A stretch of DNA of 64,000 nucleotides from Gibbsiella quercinecans (GCF_002291425.1 NZ_CP014136.1:496001-560000), one strand, 5' to 3'. Numbered from the stretch's first letter, positions 26,748 to 35,453 are shown. Program-made: numbers and translations. Notes: a model not told the origin generated them from the sequence alone.

Positions 26748-26920
26748 AATGGTTATTTGAGTGGTTTGGTCAGTCTTTCGCTTATCTCATCCCTATTATA
26801 TTAATTATTATCGGGGGAATCTGCTTTGTTACATTAATGCCTAATTACGGATTTTATTTCACCGTTGCATGGGCTGTTTTAATTTGTGTCCTGTACATAC
26901 GCTACTCAAAATGGCTTTAA
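26744..26920 (+). CDS. 58-residue membrane protein overlapping the preceding gene
   Basis: A short gene starting MKWLFEWFGQSFAYLIPIIL-, with two hydrophobic helices (about 12-33 and 37-54) and ending RYSKWL. Its ATG overlaps the upstream TGA (ATGA), so translation is probably coupled. Same AT-rich composition as the upstream gene. Such a layout is typical of a toxin/effector followed by its membrane immunity protein (inference); function otherwise unknown. Confidence 0.6.
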   Translation: MKWLFEWFGQSFAYLIPIILIIIGGICFVTLMPNYGFYFTVAWAVLICVLYIRYSKWL

Positions 26921-26931
26921 TGCTTTACCCC

Positions 26932-26971
26932 CTTCAAGTTGCAGGCGTGTTAGCTTCCCTGCAACTCGAAG
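26932..26971. repeat. short internally deleted ERIC-like element
   Basis: CTTCAAGTTGCAGG and CCTGCAACTCGAAG form a 14-bp inverted repeat with one G-T pair around 12 bases. These are the outer ends of an ERIC (IRU) sequence without the core, related to the full element at 29069-29270. Confidence 0.7.
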
Positions 26972-27012
26972 TATGACAAGGCGACCACAGATAACAAGCC
27001 TTTAAGGCCACA

Positions 27013-27201
27013 TCAACTGTCGATTGCTCCGCTGTAACCCTCTGCTAATAAAAAAACGCGGTGCAAACATTCCAGCCGCTCCGACAGGACAAACATCAGG
27101 ATCTCTTTGGCCTGCGGATGCTTCAGTTCAATCAGCGCATAGGCCAGTGCCCGGCACTGGTCGATAATCTCTTCCAACTCCAGCGGCGTATTATCGAACA
27201 T
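27013..27201 (-). CDS. small hypothetical protein linked to the Ash/Icd remnant
   Basis: 62 residues, starting MFDNTPLELEEIIDQCRAL and mostly helical. The ATG at 27201 has a strong GAGGAGGTG site seven bases upstream, so it is preferred over a longer frame. It overlaps the end of the Icd-like frame by a few bases. Similar small acidic proteins follow Icd-like genes in Serratia and relatives (recall, not checked). Confidence 0.55.
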   Translation of the reverse strand: MFDNTPLELEEIIDQCRALAYALIELKHPQAKEILMFVLSERLECLHRVFLLAEGYSGAIDS

Positions 27202-27436
27202 CGCACACCTCCTCAATCGGCAGATGGCGCGCAGCCAAGCATAAAAAGGCAAATTCAGAGTGAATATGGGTAGGGGTAGCAACCATAATAGTAGCCTCCG
27301 ATAACAATAAATTTACTACCACCAGAGCTGCAAATCTCTTAATTGGTGGTGGCCCAGACGGAGTTTGCAGTACCGGCGTTATCGGAAACCGGCCAGCCCG
27401 AAGGCTGCCCCGCCAGAGCCACCATTGATTCTGCAC
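27191..27436 (-). CDS. Icd-like (phage P4 type) frame, probably a remnant
   Basis: An 81-residue frame whose last third, MVATPTHIHSEFAFLCLAAR and then HLPIEEVCDVR, resembles the C-terminal wording of host-cell-division-inhibitor Icd-like proteins of P4-type satellites. The first part merely reads through the Ash-like frame in another phase. It may be translated only from an internal ATG as a 31-residue peptide. It overlaps the start of the 62-residue gene. Confidence 0.4.
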   Translation of the reverse strand: MQNQWWLWRGSLRAGRFPITPVLQTPSGPPPIKRFAALVVVNLLLSEATIMVATPTHIHSEFAFLCLAARHLPIEEVCDVR

Positions 27437-27584
27437 GGTACGTACCGTGGGTGCTCAAGGCTACGACAATAAAAAGACGCATGGCACGTCTACTGTCGCC
27501 GACAACATACACGGGCTGCAAACCCCGGTTGCCGATATTTACGGCAACCGAAGAATGGTATCCCGCCGGTGACGGCGACAGCAA
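27339..27584 (-). CDS. Ash-family protein (phage P4 type)
   Basis: 81 residues. The motifs PVYVVGDSRRAMRLFIVVAL, STHGTYRAESMVALAGQP and GWPVSDNAGTANSVWATTN are the hallmark of the Ash family of P4-like satellites. It overlaps the Icd-like frame, the usual compact ash/icd arrangement. No integrase, replication gene or att site is nearby, so this is a stranded fragment or an independent small repeat locus. Confidence 0.55.
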   Translation of the reverse strand: MLSPSPAGYHSSVAVNIGNRGLQPVYVVGDSRRAMRLFIVVALSTHGTYRAESMVALAGQPSGWPVSDNAGTANSVWATTN

Positions 27585-27663
27585 ATCATTTTAATCTGAA
27601 CTGTTTTTATTTGCGAGGTGCAACGCAATTCATCTGCTTTTTGGCACGAGGGAGAACAAAATG

Positions 27664-27694
27664 AAAAACGGGAATAACCTGAGGTTATTCCCGT
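27664..27694 (-). terminator. strong intrinsic terminator of the capA-like gene
   Basis: A perfect 12-bp stem, ACGGGAATAACC with GGTTATTCCCGT around three bases. On the minus strand it runs straight into TTTTT. It starts 25 bp past the capA-like stop codon. Confidence 0.88.
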
Positions 27695-27719
27695 ACATGA
27701 CGTTTGTTTAATAAAAGCG

Positions 27720-29048
27720 TCAGGCAGCGCTGAATGTCACCAGGCCGCTGGTTTCATCATAGCTAAACTGCGTGCCGTAGCGTTCGCTCAGCCGCGTGAG
27801 CAACGTGGCGATTTCATGCCCCTGCTCGGCGGTGACGATCTGCGGCAGCCCGCGCGACAGTGGGCGCTCGCGGTTCATCCCCAGATCCAGCGGCAGCAGT
27901 TGGCAAGCCAACCCACCTTCCACCAGATCAAATATCGCCAACGCATTTTGAGAAAAACGCGCTTCAGCGTTAAAGCCGATAAACTCGCCCGCGCTGTTTT
28001 TCGCCCGCGCTTTATGCAGATCCGAAGGGCGTGCATTGGCCGGGTGACCATAGGCTTCGTACATTTCCGGCCCGATAATCGATTCGCCCGCTTCAAACTC
28101 CATCAACAGGCTGCCGAGGTTATAGAAAATCGGTTTGCCGTGATACAGCTCGACTCCGCGCATAAAATGCGCGCCGTGGCAAACCACCGCGTCCGCGCCG
28201 GCATCCACCGCGCGGCGGGCAAAGGCTTCGATAAACTCCGGCGCGTTGGGGGAATACCAACTGTCGTTGTCGCCTTCATGGGTGTGCAGGCTTACCAGCG
28301 TGAAATCACTGCGATTTGCCGCGTCGCGGATGCTGTGTTCATTGGCCAGGCAATCCTGTTCGTTGAACCAAGTGCGCACCTTCGCCTGCTCGCCGCGTTC
28401 AATCTGCAATGAACTTTCAAACAGCGAACCGAACTTGAATTCGTCATCGCCCTTATCCGCCATCACTTCAACCCGCATCCCCTCGCGCACGCTTTCGTCA
28501 ATCCCCAGCAGCCGGGTGATGTTTTTCAACTGCTCAAATTGCTCATCGGGCAGCACATAAGCACGCCCCCAGCGCAGCGGGTTCAAACCGGGGCGGGCAA
28601 CCGTGCCGGCGCCGGCATTGGCCGCCAGGAACACTTCAGAACGTGTAGAGCCCAGCGCCACAACGGCGACCCGCCCTTTTGCCGTATCCAGGAAACGCGG
28701 CAAACGGGCATCATCCAGATTGCGCCCCAGCCCGCACGGGATCAGCCCACGTGCTTCCGCCGCCTCGATGGTGCTCACCACGCCTTCCCAGCCGAAATCG
28801 CCGGTATGGTTATTGGCGAAAGACACCAGACGAATGTTCAGATCGGCGAACTCATCGAGCGTTGCCGGTTTAACCGCCGTAATATAACCGCGGCCTGCGG
28901 CTGGCGGAATATTCGGCTGCGGACAGCTGAACTCTGCGTTAGCAAATACGGCATCTGCGCTGGCAAGCAAATCAATAACTCTTTTATCCAGCCGATTTAC
29001 CATATTTCGGCTGGAAAATAATAAATCGCCACAAGCTATAATTCTCAT
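27720..29048 (-). CDS. CapA-family metallophosphatase-like protein
   Basis: 442 residues of the poly-gamma-glutamate capsule CapA family. Motifs: ACGDLLF at the N-terminus, FANAEFS, VSFANNHTGDFGWEG, LVSLHTHEGDND and VCHGAHFMRGVELYHGKP, all parts of the calcineurin-like metal site. There is no signal peptide, so it is probably cytosolic, unlike true CapA. AGGGGA precedes the ATG. It is divergent from a polar amino-acid ABC transporter, a pairing that suggests a role on a glutamyl or amino-acid conjugate (inference). No capB or capC gene is nearby, so capsule synthesis is unlikely. Confidence 0.85.
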   Translation of the reverse strand: MRIIACGDLLFSSRNMVNRLDKRVIDLLASADAVFANAEFSCPQPNIPPAAGRGYITAVKPATLDEFADLNIRLVSFANNHTGDFGWEGVVSTIEAAEARGLIPCGLGRNLDDARLPRFLDTAKGRVAVVALGSTRSEVFLAANAGAGTVARPGLNPLRWGRAYVLPDEQFEQLKNITRLLGIDESVREGMRVEVMADKGDDEFKFGSLFESSLQIERGEQAKVRTWFNEQDCLANEHSIRDAANRSDFTLVSLHTHEGDNDSWYSPNAPEFIEAFARRAVDAGADAVVCHGAHFMRGVELYHGKPIFYNLGSLLMEFEAGESIIGPEMYEAYGHPANARPSDLHKARAKNSAGEFIGFNAEARFSQNALAIFDLVEGGLACQLLPLDLGMNRERPLSRGLPQIVTAEQGHEIATLLTRLSERYGTQFSYDETSGLVTFSAA

Positions 29049-29068
29049 CGGTTCCCCTGGTTTACCTA

Positions 29069-29270
29069 TATACCCTTCATACTTCGAGTTGCAGGTGTGT
29101 TGGCTTTATTACTCGGCCCGTCCCTGGGCCTCGCCCCTATGGGGCCGCTGCTAGCAGCGTTCAAATCTGCTCCTGGCAGATTTGTCTCTCACCCCAGTCA
29201 CTTACCTGAGTAAGCTCCTGGGGATTCGCTGCGTTGCCGCCTGCCTGCAACTCGAATTATTTTGGGTATA
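29069..29270. repeat. ERIC element with an internal insertion
   Basis: 202 bp with terminal TATACCC and GGGTATA. It contains the ERIC core words CACCCCAGTCACTTAC and GTAAGCTCCTGGGGATTC. Standard ERICs are 127 bp; here about 75 bp is inserted between the left arm (ending GTGTGTTGGCT) and the core. The insert has a 9-bp hairpin (CAAATCTGC/GCAGATTTG). The remaining 196 bp to 29466 should carry the promoter of the ABC transporter operon. Confidence 0.9.
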
Positions 29271-29466
29271 GATTAAGCCATTAAATATTTATGGTTATTT
29301 CGTTCTACTGATAAAATGATAAAGCTTTTCGTCATTGTTTCCTCTAGCTTATTGCATTATAACTTATACCAAATATGAATAATGCCGGCTTTACCGGATC
29401 CTATACACTAGCGGTTTATTTTCATCACATATAATAATCAGATCTCAATAAATCCAGGGTAAAATA

Positions 29467-30258
29467 ATGAAAAAATTCAATAAGGGAGTGTTATCCTCTG
29501 TTGTGCTCGGCGTGTTGTTATTGGCCGGCTGCGATAATTCTGATAACAAACCAGAGGATGAAAAAGTGCTGCACGTGGGCACCTTTGGCGTCAGCATCGG
29601 CTTCTCTTACAAGCAAAATGGTAAGGACTACGAAGGCTACGACATCGCCACGGTCAATGCCGTGGCCAAAAAGCTGGGATACTCACGCGTTGAGCTGACC
29701 ACCGCCGACATGACCGGCCTGTTCGGCATGCTCGACTCAGGCAAAATCGACACGATCGCCAACCAGGTGGAAGTGAATGACAAGCGCCGTGAAAAGTACC
29801 AGTTCTCACAAACCTACATTTATTCCGGCGCGCAGTTGGTGACCCGCAAAGACGATAACAGCATCAACCGCATTGAAGATTTGAAGGGCAAGCGCCTGGG
29901 GGTTGACGTCGGCAGCAGCAAGGAAAACTTCCTGCGTAAAAATTACCCGGATGCCGGGATCAACATCCACACCTATGACGAACCCAGCGCCATCATCCAG
30001 GACGTCGCCCTCGGCCGTCTTGATGCCTACATCATGGACCGTGCCGGCGCGCAGCTGTTGATCGATAACTCTCGCCTGCCGTTAAAACCTTCGGGCGAGC
30101 CGGTATATCGTTACCAGGAAGCGTTTCCGTTCGTGAAGAATGAGAAAGGCGATGCCCTGCGCAAACAGTTCGATGAAGCGCTCACGGCGCTGAAAAGTGA
30201 CGGCACGCTCAGCAAGCTGTCGCAGCAATATCTCAAACAGGATGTAAGCAAGGAATAA
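29467..30258 (+). CDS. polar amino-acid ABC transporter, substrate-binding lipoprotein
   Basis: 263 residues of the family 3 solute-binding proteins. A lipoprotein signal peptide ends LLLAGC (lipid-modified Cys near residue 22). The binding-fold motifs are GYDIATVNAVAKKLGY, MLDSGKIDTIANQVEVNDKR and LKGKRLGVDVGSSKENFL. These resemble cystine-type binding proteins (FliY/TcyA) more than glutamine types, but substrate cannot be settled by eye. First gene of a three-gene operon; AGGG before the ATG. Confidence 0.9.
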   Translation: MKKFNKGVLSSVVLGVLLLAGCDNSDNKPEDEKVLHVGTFGVSIGFSYKQNGKDYEGYDIATVNAVAKKLGYSRVELTTADMTGLFGMLDSGKIDTIANQVEVNDKRREKYQFSQTYIYSGAQLVTRKDDNSINRIEDLKGKRLGVDVGSSKENFLRKNYPDAGINIHTYDEPSAIIQDVALGRLDAYIMDRAGAQLLIDNSRLPLKPSGEPVYRYQEAFPFVKNEKGDALRKQFDEALTALKSDGTLSKLSQQYLKQDVSKE

Positions 30259-30265
30259 TAAGCGC

Positions 30266-30934
30266 ATGAATTTTGATCTGAGCTTTATGCTTGAAGCTTT
30301 TCCGGTACTGCTCAGTTACTTGCCCATGACGCTTTTCCTGGCGGTAACCTCTATGGTTATCGCATCGCTGATGGGTATGGTTCTGGCGCTGATCATCCGC
30401 AACCGGATTTTTATCCTTACCGCCGCTGCGGAAGTGTATATCTCGTTCTTCCGCTCCGTGCCAACGCTGGTGACGCTGTTTATCTTCTATTTTGGTATTC
30501 CGCAGTTGTTCCCCGGCATCAGTATGATGAACGCGATTTCCGCCACCATCATCGCACTGAGCTTCAAGAATGCCGCCAACCTGGCGGAAGAGTTCCGCGG
30601 GGCGATGAACTCAGTGGATAAAGGCCAGATGGAGGCCTGCCTGTCCGTTGGTTTAACGCGCTGGCAGGGGTTCCGCCGCGTCGTGCTGCCGCAAACCGTG
30701 CGCGTCGCCGTGCCGGGCATGAGCAACTACCTGATCATGCTGATTAAAGAATCATCGCTGGCGTTTACCGTCGGCGTCACCGAGATCTTTTCACAAACCA
30801 AGATACTGGCCAGCAACTCGTTTCGTTTTCTTGAAAGCTACCTTGCCGTGGCGCTGATCTACTGGGCGGTCACCATCCTGCTGACCCTGTTACAGAAACG
30901 CATTGAGCGCCGGCTCAATCGCCCGTACCAATGA
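30266..30934 (+). CDS. polar amino-acid ABC transporter, permease
   Basis: 222 residues, HisM/GlnP type, about five membrane helices. YISFFRSVPTLVTLFIFYF and the cytosolic EAA loop EACLSVGLTRWQGFRRVVLP are diagnostic. It is 7 bp after the binding-protein gene and overlaps the longest possible frame of the ATPase gene. It forms a homodimer in the inner membrane with the ATPase below. Confidence 0.92.
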   Translation: MNFDLSFMLEAFPVLLSYLPMTLFLAVTSMVIASLMGMVLALIIRNRIFILTAAAEVYISFFRSVPTLVTLFIFYFGIPQLFPGISMMNAISATIIALSFKNAANLAEEFRGAMNSVDKGQMEACLSVGLTRWQGFRRVVLPQTVRVAVPGMSNYLIMLIKESSLAFTVGVTEIFSQTKILASNSFRFLESYLAVALIYWAVTILLTLLQKRIERRLNRPYQ

Positions 30935-30945
30935 GGAGCCAGCCC

Positions 30946-31677
30946 ATGTTAACGATCGGCCATTTAACCAAATCCTTTGGCGACAACCGCGTGTTGAACG
31001 ATATTTCGCTGCAGATCGATCAAGGCCAGGTGGTGGCGATTATCGGCCCTTCCGGCTCCGGCAAATCGACGCTGCTGCGCTGTATCAATCTGCTGGAAAC
31101 GCCGGACAGCGGCACCCTGAAGATCGCCGATACCCAGGTTACCGCCGGCAACATCACCAGGCAGCAAGAGAATGAATTGCGCAAGCATACCGGCATGGTG
31201 TTCCAGCATTACAACCTGTTTAAAAACAAGACCGCGCTGGAGAACGTGACGGAATCGCTGATTATCGCGAAGAAAATGACGAAGGCCCAGGCAAACGAGA
31301 TTGGCTATGCCCTGCTGGATAAAGTGGGTTTGCGCCACAAGGCAGACAGCTACCCGGCAACGCTATCCGGCGGCCAACAGCAGCGCGTTTCCATCGCGCG
31401 GGCGCTGGCGGTTAAGCCAAAAGTGTTGTTGTTTGATGAACCCACTTCAGCGCTCGATCCGGAACTGGTCAATGAAGTGCTGCAGGTTATCCGTTCGATT
31501 GTCGATCACCAGACCACCATGATACTGGTGACACACGAAATGTCGTTCGCCAGGGACGTCGCCGATCGGGTGATCTTCATGGCCGACGGCGAAATCGTCG
31601 AAGACAATAGCGCTGCGGCATTATTCGATAACCCGCAACACCAACGTACCCGCCGCTTTTTGCAACCGGGGTTGTAA
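30946..31677 (+). CDS. polar amino-acid ABC transporter, ATP-binding subunit
   Basis: 243 residues. Walker [15 protein letters not shown]-loop FQHYNLFKNKTALEN, signature [15 protein letters not shown], Walker [17 protein letters not shown] and the switch His in LVTHEMSFARDVAD are all present. A longer frame begins at 30931, overlapping the permease stop (ATGA), but the ATG at 30946 has AGGAG seven bases upstream and starts exactly at the domain. A strong hairpin follows. Confidence 0.93.
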   Translation: MLTIGHLTKSFGDNRVLNDISLQIDQGQVVAIIGPSGSGKSTLLRCINLLETPDSGTLKIADTQVTAGNITRQQENELRKHTGMVFQHYNLFKNKTALENVTESLIIAKKMTKAQANEIGYALLDKVGLRHKADSYPATLSGGQQQRVSIARALAVKPKVLLFDEPTSALDPELVNEVLQVIRSIVDHQTTMILVTHEMSFARDVADRVIFMADGEIVEDNSAAALFDNPQHQRTRRFLQPGL

Positions 31678-31692
31678 ACCCCGTCCATGACT

Positions 31693-31724
31693 GCGTTATC
31701 GCCCGCCACGGCGGGCGATAACGC
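31693..31724. terminator. 14-bp perfect inverted repeat between convergent genes
   Basis: GCGTTATCGCCCGC and GCGGGCGATAACGC enclose four bases, between the ABC ATPase and bisC-like stop codons. No U tract on either side; a bidirectional terminator is likely. Confidence 0.65.
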
Positions 31725-31737
31725 GCGAAACCCCAAG

Positions 31738-34059
31738 CTACAGCAGCGTATCCGCTTCGACGAACGCCGGCGGATCAAAGGCCGTGATGGGCGGCAGCGG
31801 CTCGCGCCAGCGCTCAATCTCCACCCAACAGCTTTGGGCGCTGCATCCTTGCCCCAGGCGGGAACTTCCCCGATCTTCGGTCAACACGTTCGGGTTGCCG
31901 TGTTTATCAAGCGAGCCAGGAACGCGCGGGTCCAGCGGATCGTACCAGGCGCCGGTGGAGATCTGCACCACGCCGGGCAGGATCTGGTCGCTGATATGCA
32001 CCCCGGCCAGGATCGCACCGCGTTGGTTAAACACGCGCACCACCTCACCTTCCGCAACGCCGCGGGCGCGGGCATCCGCCGGGTGCATCCACAACGGCTC
32101 GCGGCCGTGGATCTTAGTCGCCCGGCTGACGCTGCCGTGATCGTACTGGCTGTGCAGGCGGGTGCGCGGCTGGCTTGATAACAAATGCAGCGGCCACTGC
32201 TGCGCCATGCGCCGCTGTGCCTGGGCTTCTTCCTCATCCCACCACGGGTGACCGGGGCATTCACTGTAGCCGAACCCGGCGACCGTCGCCGAATACAGCT
32301 CTATCTTTCCGGAAGGCGTTGAAAGCGGAAAGCGCTGCGGATCGGCGCGAAAATCCGCCAGGAACACCTGCCGCCTGGCGGGAGGCGCGAACTCCAGCTT
32401 GCCCTGCTGCCAGAAATCGTCAAAATCGGGTAATTCAACCCCCTCTTCTTCTGCCCGCGGGCGCGAATCGTCATACAGTTTGCGCAGCCACTGATCGGGA
32501 TCGCGCCCTTCGCTGAACTGCGGGTGAAAGCCCAGCCGCTCCGCCACCCCGCAGAAAATGGCGTAATCATCGCGGGCCTGTGCCACCGGTTCGATCAACT
32601 GGCGCATGGCGATCATAAAGCCGTCATGGCCGCCGCTGCCGATATCGTTGCGCTCCAGCGAGGTGGTCACCGGCAGCACAATGTCGGAAAACTTCGCCTG
32701 CGCGGTCCAGAACTGTTCATGTACGATCACCGTCTCCGGCCGGCGCCAGGCTTCGATCAGGCGATTGAGATCCTGATGATGGTGGAACGCATTACCGCCA
32801 GCCCAGTACACCAGGCGGATATCCGGATAATGAAGATGCTGCCCGTCAAACTCATAGCTGCCGCCGGGGTTAAGCAGCATATCCGCCAGCCGCGCCACGG
32901 GGATCACCGTATTCACCTGGTTTTCACCGCTTGGCAGGCGTGGGCCGGAAAAGGCGATGCGTTCGGCCCCTGCCAGGTTGGTGCAGGCATAGCCAAACGC
33001 CAGGCCGCCGCCCGGCGTACCGATTTGCCCCAACAGGGCCGTCAGAGCAACGGTGGCCCAATAGGCCTGCTCGCCCTGGCGCGCCCGCTGTATCGACCAG
33101 GAAATATTCACCATGGTGCGTTTCGCCGCCATGGTGCGGGCCAGTTCGACGATCTGCGTTTCGGCAATGCCGGTAATGGCGGCGGCCCAGGCGGGGGTTT
33201 TTGCCACACCGTCGCGCTCCCCCAGCACATAGGGCTTCAGTTGCTCGAAGCCCGTGGTGTGGCTGGCGATAAACGCCCGATCGTAACGTTCTTCGGCAAT
33301 CAGCACATGGCAGAGCGCCAGCAGCAGCGCGGTATCGGTGCCCGGCTTGATCGCCAGCCACTGCGCATTGCTCACCGCGCTGAGATCATTTTTCACCGGG
33401 CTGAGATTGATAAACTGGACGCCATTGCTTTGCATCCGCTCCAGCCAGTATTTCAACATGTGGTCATTGGCGCCGCCGCCGTTGACCTGCGCATTGCGCA
33501 GCGGCAAGCCGCCAATGGCGACGAACAGCTCGCAATGCTCGGCTAACACCGACCAGTGGGTATGCTGCTTATGCAATGGGCTGAGCGGGCCAAGAATATG
33601 CGGCAGGATGCGTTCGCCGGCGGCGCTGCTGTAGGTGTTGGTGCTGGCGGTATAGCCGCCGTAGCTTTTTAGAAAGCGGTGCAGTTGGCTCTGGGCATGA
33701 TGGAAGCGCCCGGCGCTGGCCCAACCATAGGAGCCGCCGAAAATCGCCTGGTTGCCGCAGCGTTGTTTCACCGATTGCATTTCGCGCGCCACCAGATCCA
33801 GCGCCTGTTCCCAACTGACTTCCACGAAGGGTTCCTTGCCACGGCCATCGCGTGCGGCGGCCCCGTGCTGGAGATAGCCCAGGCGCACCGCCGGGCGGCG
33901 GATACGAGTGTTGCTAGTGACGGCATCGGCTAAAGACAGGCCGATGCGCGAGGGGTTTTTGTCCCATTCCACCGGCGAAACCGACGAGATGTGGCCGCCT
34001 TCGGTGGCCACACGGTAAGTCCCCCAGTGCATCACAGCCAGGTTATGCTCCGCTTTCAT
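31738..34059 (-). CDS. bisC: BisC-type molybdopterin oxidoreductase (biotin/methionine sulfoxide reductase family)
   Basis: 773 residues, about the size of E. coli BisC (777). It belongs to the DMSO-reductase family; the molybdenum-ligating serine is S110 in IFGGSYGWASAGRFHHAQ. There is no N-terminal Fe-S cysteine cluster and no twin-arginine signal, so it is cytosolic like BisC and unlike periplasmic TorA or DmsA. Other family phrases are SWSIQRARQGEQAYWA, LPVTTSLERNDIG and CSAQSCWVEIERW. Known role: reduction of biotin sulfoxide and free methionine-S-sulfoxide. It stands alone; the ribosome site is weak. Redox partner is unknown. Confidence 0.88.
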   Translation of the reverse strand: MKAEHNLAVMHWGTYRVATEGGHISSVSPVEWDKNPSRIGLSLADAVTSNTRIRRPAVRLGYLQHGAAARDGRGKEPFVEVSWEQALDLVAREMQSVKQRCGNQAIFGGSYGWASAGRFHHAQSQLHRFLKSYGGYTASTNTYSSAAGERILPHILGPLSPLHKQHTHWSVLAEHCELFVAIGGLPLRNAQVNGGGANDHMLKYWLERMQSNGVQFINLSPVKNDLSAVSNAQWLAIKPGTDTALLLALCHVLIAEERYDRAFIASHTTGFEQLKPYVLGERDGVAKTPAWAAAITGIAETQIVELARTMAAKRTMVNISWSIQRARQGEQAYWATVALTALLGQIGTPGGGLAFGYACTNLAGAERIAFSGPRLPSGENQVNTVIPVARLADMLLNPGGSYEFDGQHLHYPDIRLVYWAGGNAFHHHQDLNRLIEAWRRPETVIVHEQFWTAQAKFSDIVLPVTTSLERNDIGSGGHDGFMIAMRQLIEPVAQARDDYAIFCGVAERLGFHPQFSEGRDPDQWLRKLYDDSRPRAEEEGVELPDFDDFWQQGKLEFAPPARRQVFLADFRADPQRFPLSTPSGKIELYSATVAGFGYSECPGHPWWDEEEAQAQRRMAQQWPLHLLSSQPRTRLHSQYDHGSVSRATKIHGREPLWMHPADARARGVAEGEVVRVFNQRGAILAGVHISDQILPGVVQISTGAWYDPLDPRVPGSLDKHGNPNVLTEDRGSSRLGQGCSAQSCWVEIERWREPLPPITAFDPPAFVEADTLL

Positions 34060-34472
34060 TCATTCATCACTTTTCAATATGTTTAAGGGCGCTATCATAA
34101 AGCGGCCGGCGGCGAAAAATAAACTGCCGACAACAATAAAATATCCCGCCGGCGCGAAAGCCACTGGATAATAATCTGTGCTTTTGGCTATTTCATGGCA
34201 TTAACCCTAAGCCGCAAGCGGCCAACAGGTTTTTTAAGTTGTTTTTATCTTGCAAATTTATTCGCCGCAAGATAATGGCACACAAAAATAATGGCTTAAT
34301 AGCCCAGTGGTTATTTTCAACGCCAATCCGCGGCCATTTTCATTCCAGCGAGTGCGCTTTATTCCATTTGATATTCCGGGAATAAGTTAGACGTTTTTTT
34401 TATTTGGGCTTGTCTGGGGTTATTGTCATTCTGTCTGCCTGCTGACCCATAACACTCTGGATGATAATAACA
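34060..34472. other. 413-bp AT-rich divergent intergenic region
   Basis: No gene seen. It must carry promoters for the leftward bisC-like gene and the rightward sugar ABC operon. I saw no convincing CRP site or operator palindrome. Confidence 0.5.
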
Positions 34473-35453
34473 ATGACGCTTAAAAAAAGACTTTTACCTG
34501 CAACCGCCGGTCTGTTGTCACTCGTTTCGGCAGCGATTCACGCCGCCGACGCACCATCGCTACAAGGGAAAACCATCGGTATCGCCGTCGTCGGCACCCA
34601 GCACTTCTGGGATCGCGAAGCCTATAAGGGCGCAACCGAAGAAGTCGAAAAGCTGGGCGGGAAAGTGATCGGCGTTGACGGCGGCCGTGATAATCAGGTA
34701 CATGCCAATAACCATGATATTTTGCTGGCGCGCAAGGTGGATGCGGTAATCAGTATCCTGGGCGACAGTGCCGTAGAGCCTAAATTCAAAGCGCTGCGCG
34801 CGGCGGGCATCCCGGTTTTCACCGTGGATCATGTTTCACAATACTCTATTAATAATACCACCTCCGATAACTATACCCTTGGCTCAACCATTGGCCGCTA
34901 TACGGCTGATGAATTAGGGGGTAAAGGCAACGTGGCGGTATTCAATGCCTTCTCCAATTCCCTGCGCATTTGTGGCATTCGCTACGATCAATGGAAATAC
35001 GTGCTGAAGGATTACCCGGATATCCACATTATCCAGCCGGAATTAGCTGAACAGTTTGCCAATTCCCCTGAGGATGCGCGCAAGAAAACCCTGGAATTAT
35101 TAAGCCAATATCCAAAAGGCAAACTGGATGCAATTCACGTCGCCTGCTGGGATCAGCCGGCCATCGGCGTGGTTCAGGCGCTGGAAGAAACCGGGCGGGA
35201 TAAAGACGTCAAAGTGACCGCGATTGACGCCGGCCCGGAAACGCTGGAGATCATGGCGGAAAAAGACAGCCCGTTTGTCGCCAACATCGCCCAGCAGCCG
35301 CACCTGATCGGCCAGACGTCCGCCGATAACGTCGCCCATTATTTCGCCGGGGCAAAACTGCCGATCCAGACCTTCATCCCGGTGGTGCCAGTTAAGGGGC
35401 CGGAAGAAGCGAAAGCCGTTTACAAGCAACTGGGCTACGGCGAGCTGAAGTAG
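34473..35453 (+). CDS. ribose-type sugar ABC transporter, periplasmic binding protein
   Basis: 326 residues with a signal peptide (MTLKKRLLPATAGLLSLVSA, cleaved near AIHA-AD). The type I periplasmic binding fold shows GKTIGIAVVGTQHFWDREAY, VDAVISILGDSAVEPK and VTAIDAGPETLEIM. Peripl_BP_4 family. The ATG at 34473 is chosen because it starts the signal peptide; an ATG at 34461 would add four residues and has no better ribosome site. First gene of an ABC operon. The sugar is unknown; nearby kinases and an MtnB-like enzyme hint at a pentose or 5-modified pentose. Confidence 0.88.
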   Translation: MTLKKRLLPATAGLLSLVSAAIHAADAPSLQGKTIGIAVVGTQHFWDREAYKGATEEVEKLGGKVIGVDGGRDNQVHANNHDILLARKVDAVISILGDSAVEPKFKALRAAGIPVFTVDHVSQYSINNTTSDNYTLGSTIGRYTADELGGKGNVAVFNAFSNSLRICGIRYDQWKYVLKDYPDIHIIQPELAEQFANSPEDARKKTLELLSQYPKGKLDAIHVACWDQPAIGVVQALEETGRDKDVKVTAIDAGPETLEIMAEKDSPFVANIAQQPHLIGQTSADNVAHYFAGAKLPIQTFIPVVPVKGPEEAKAVYKQLGYGELK

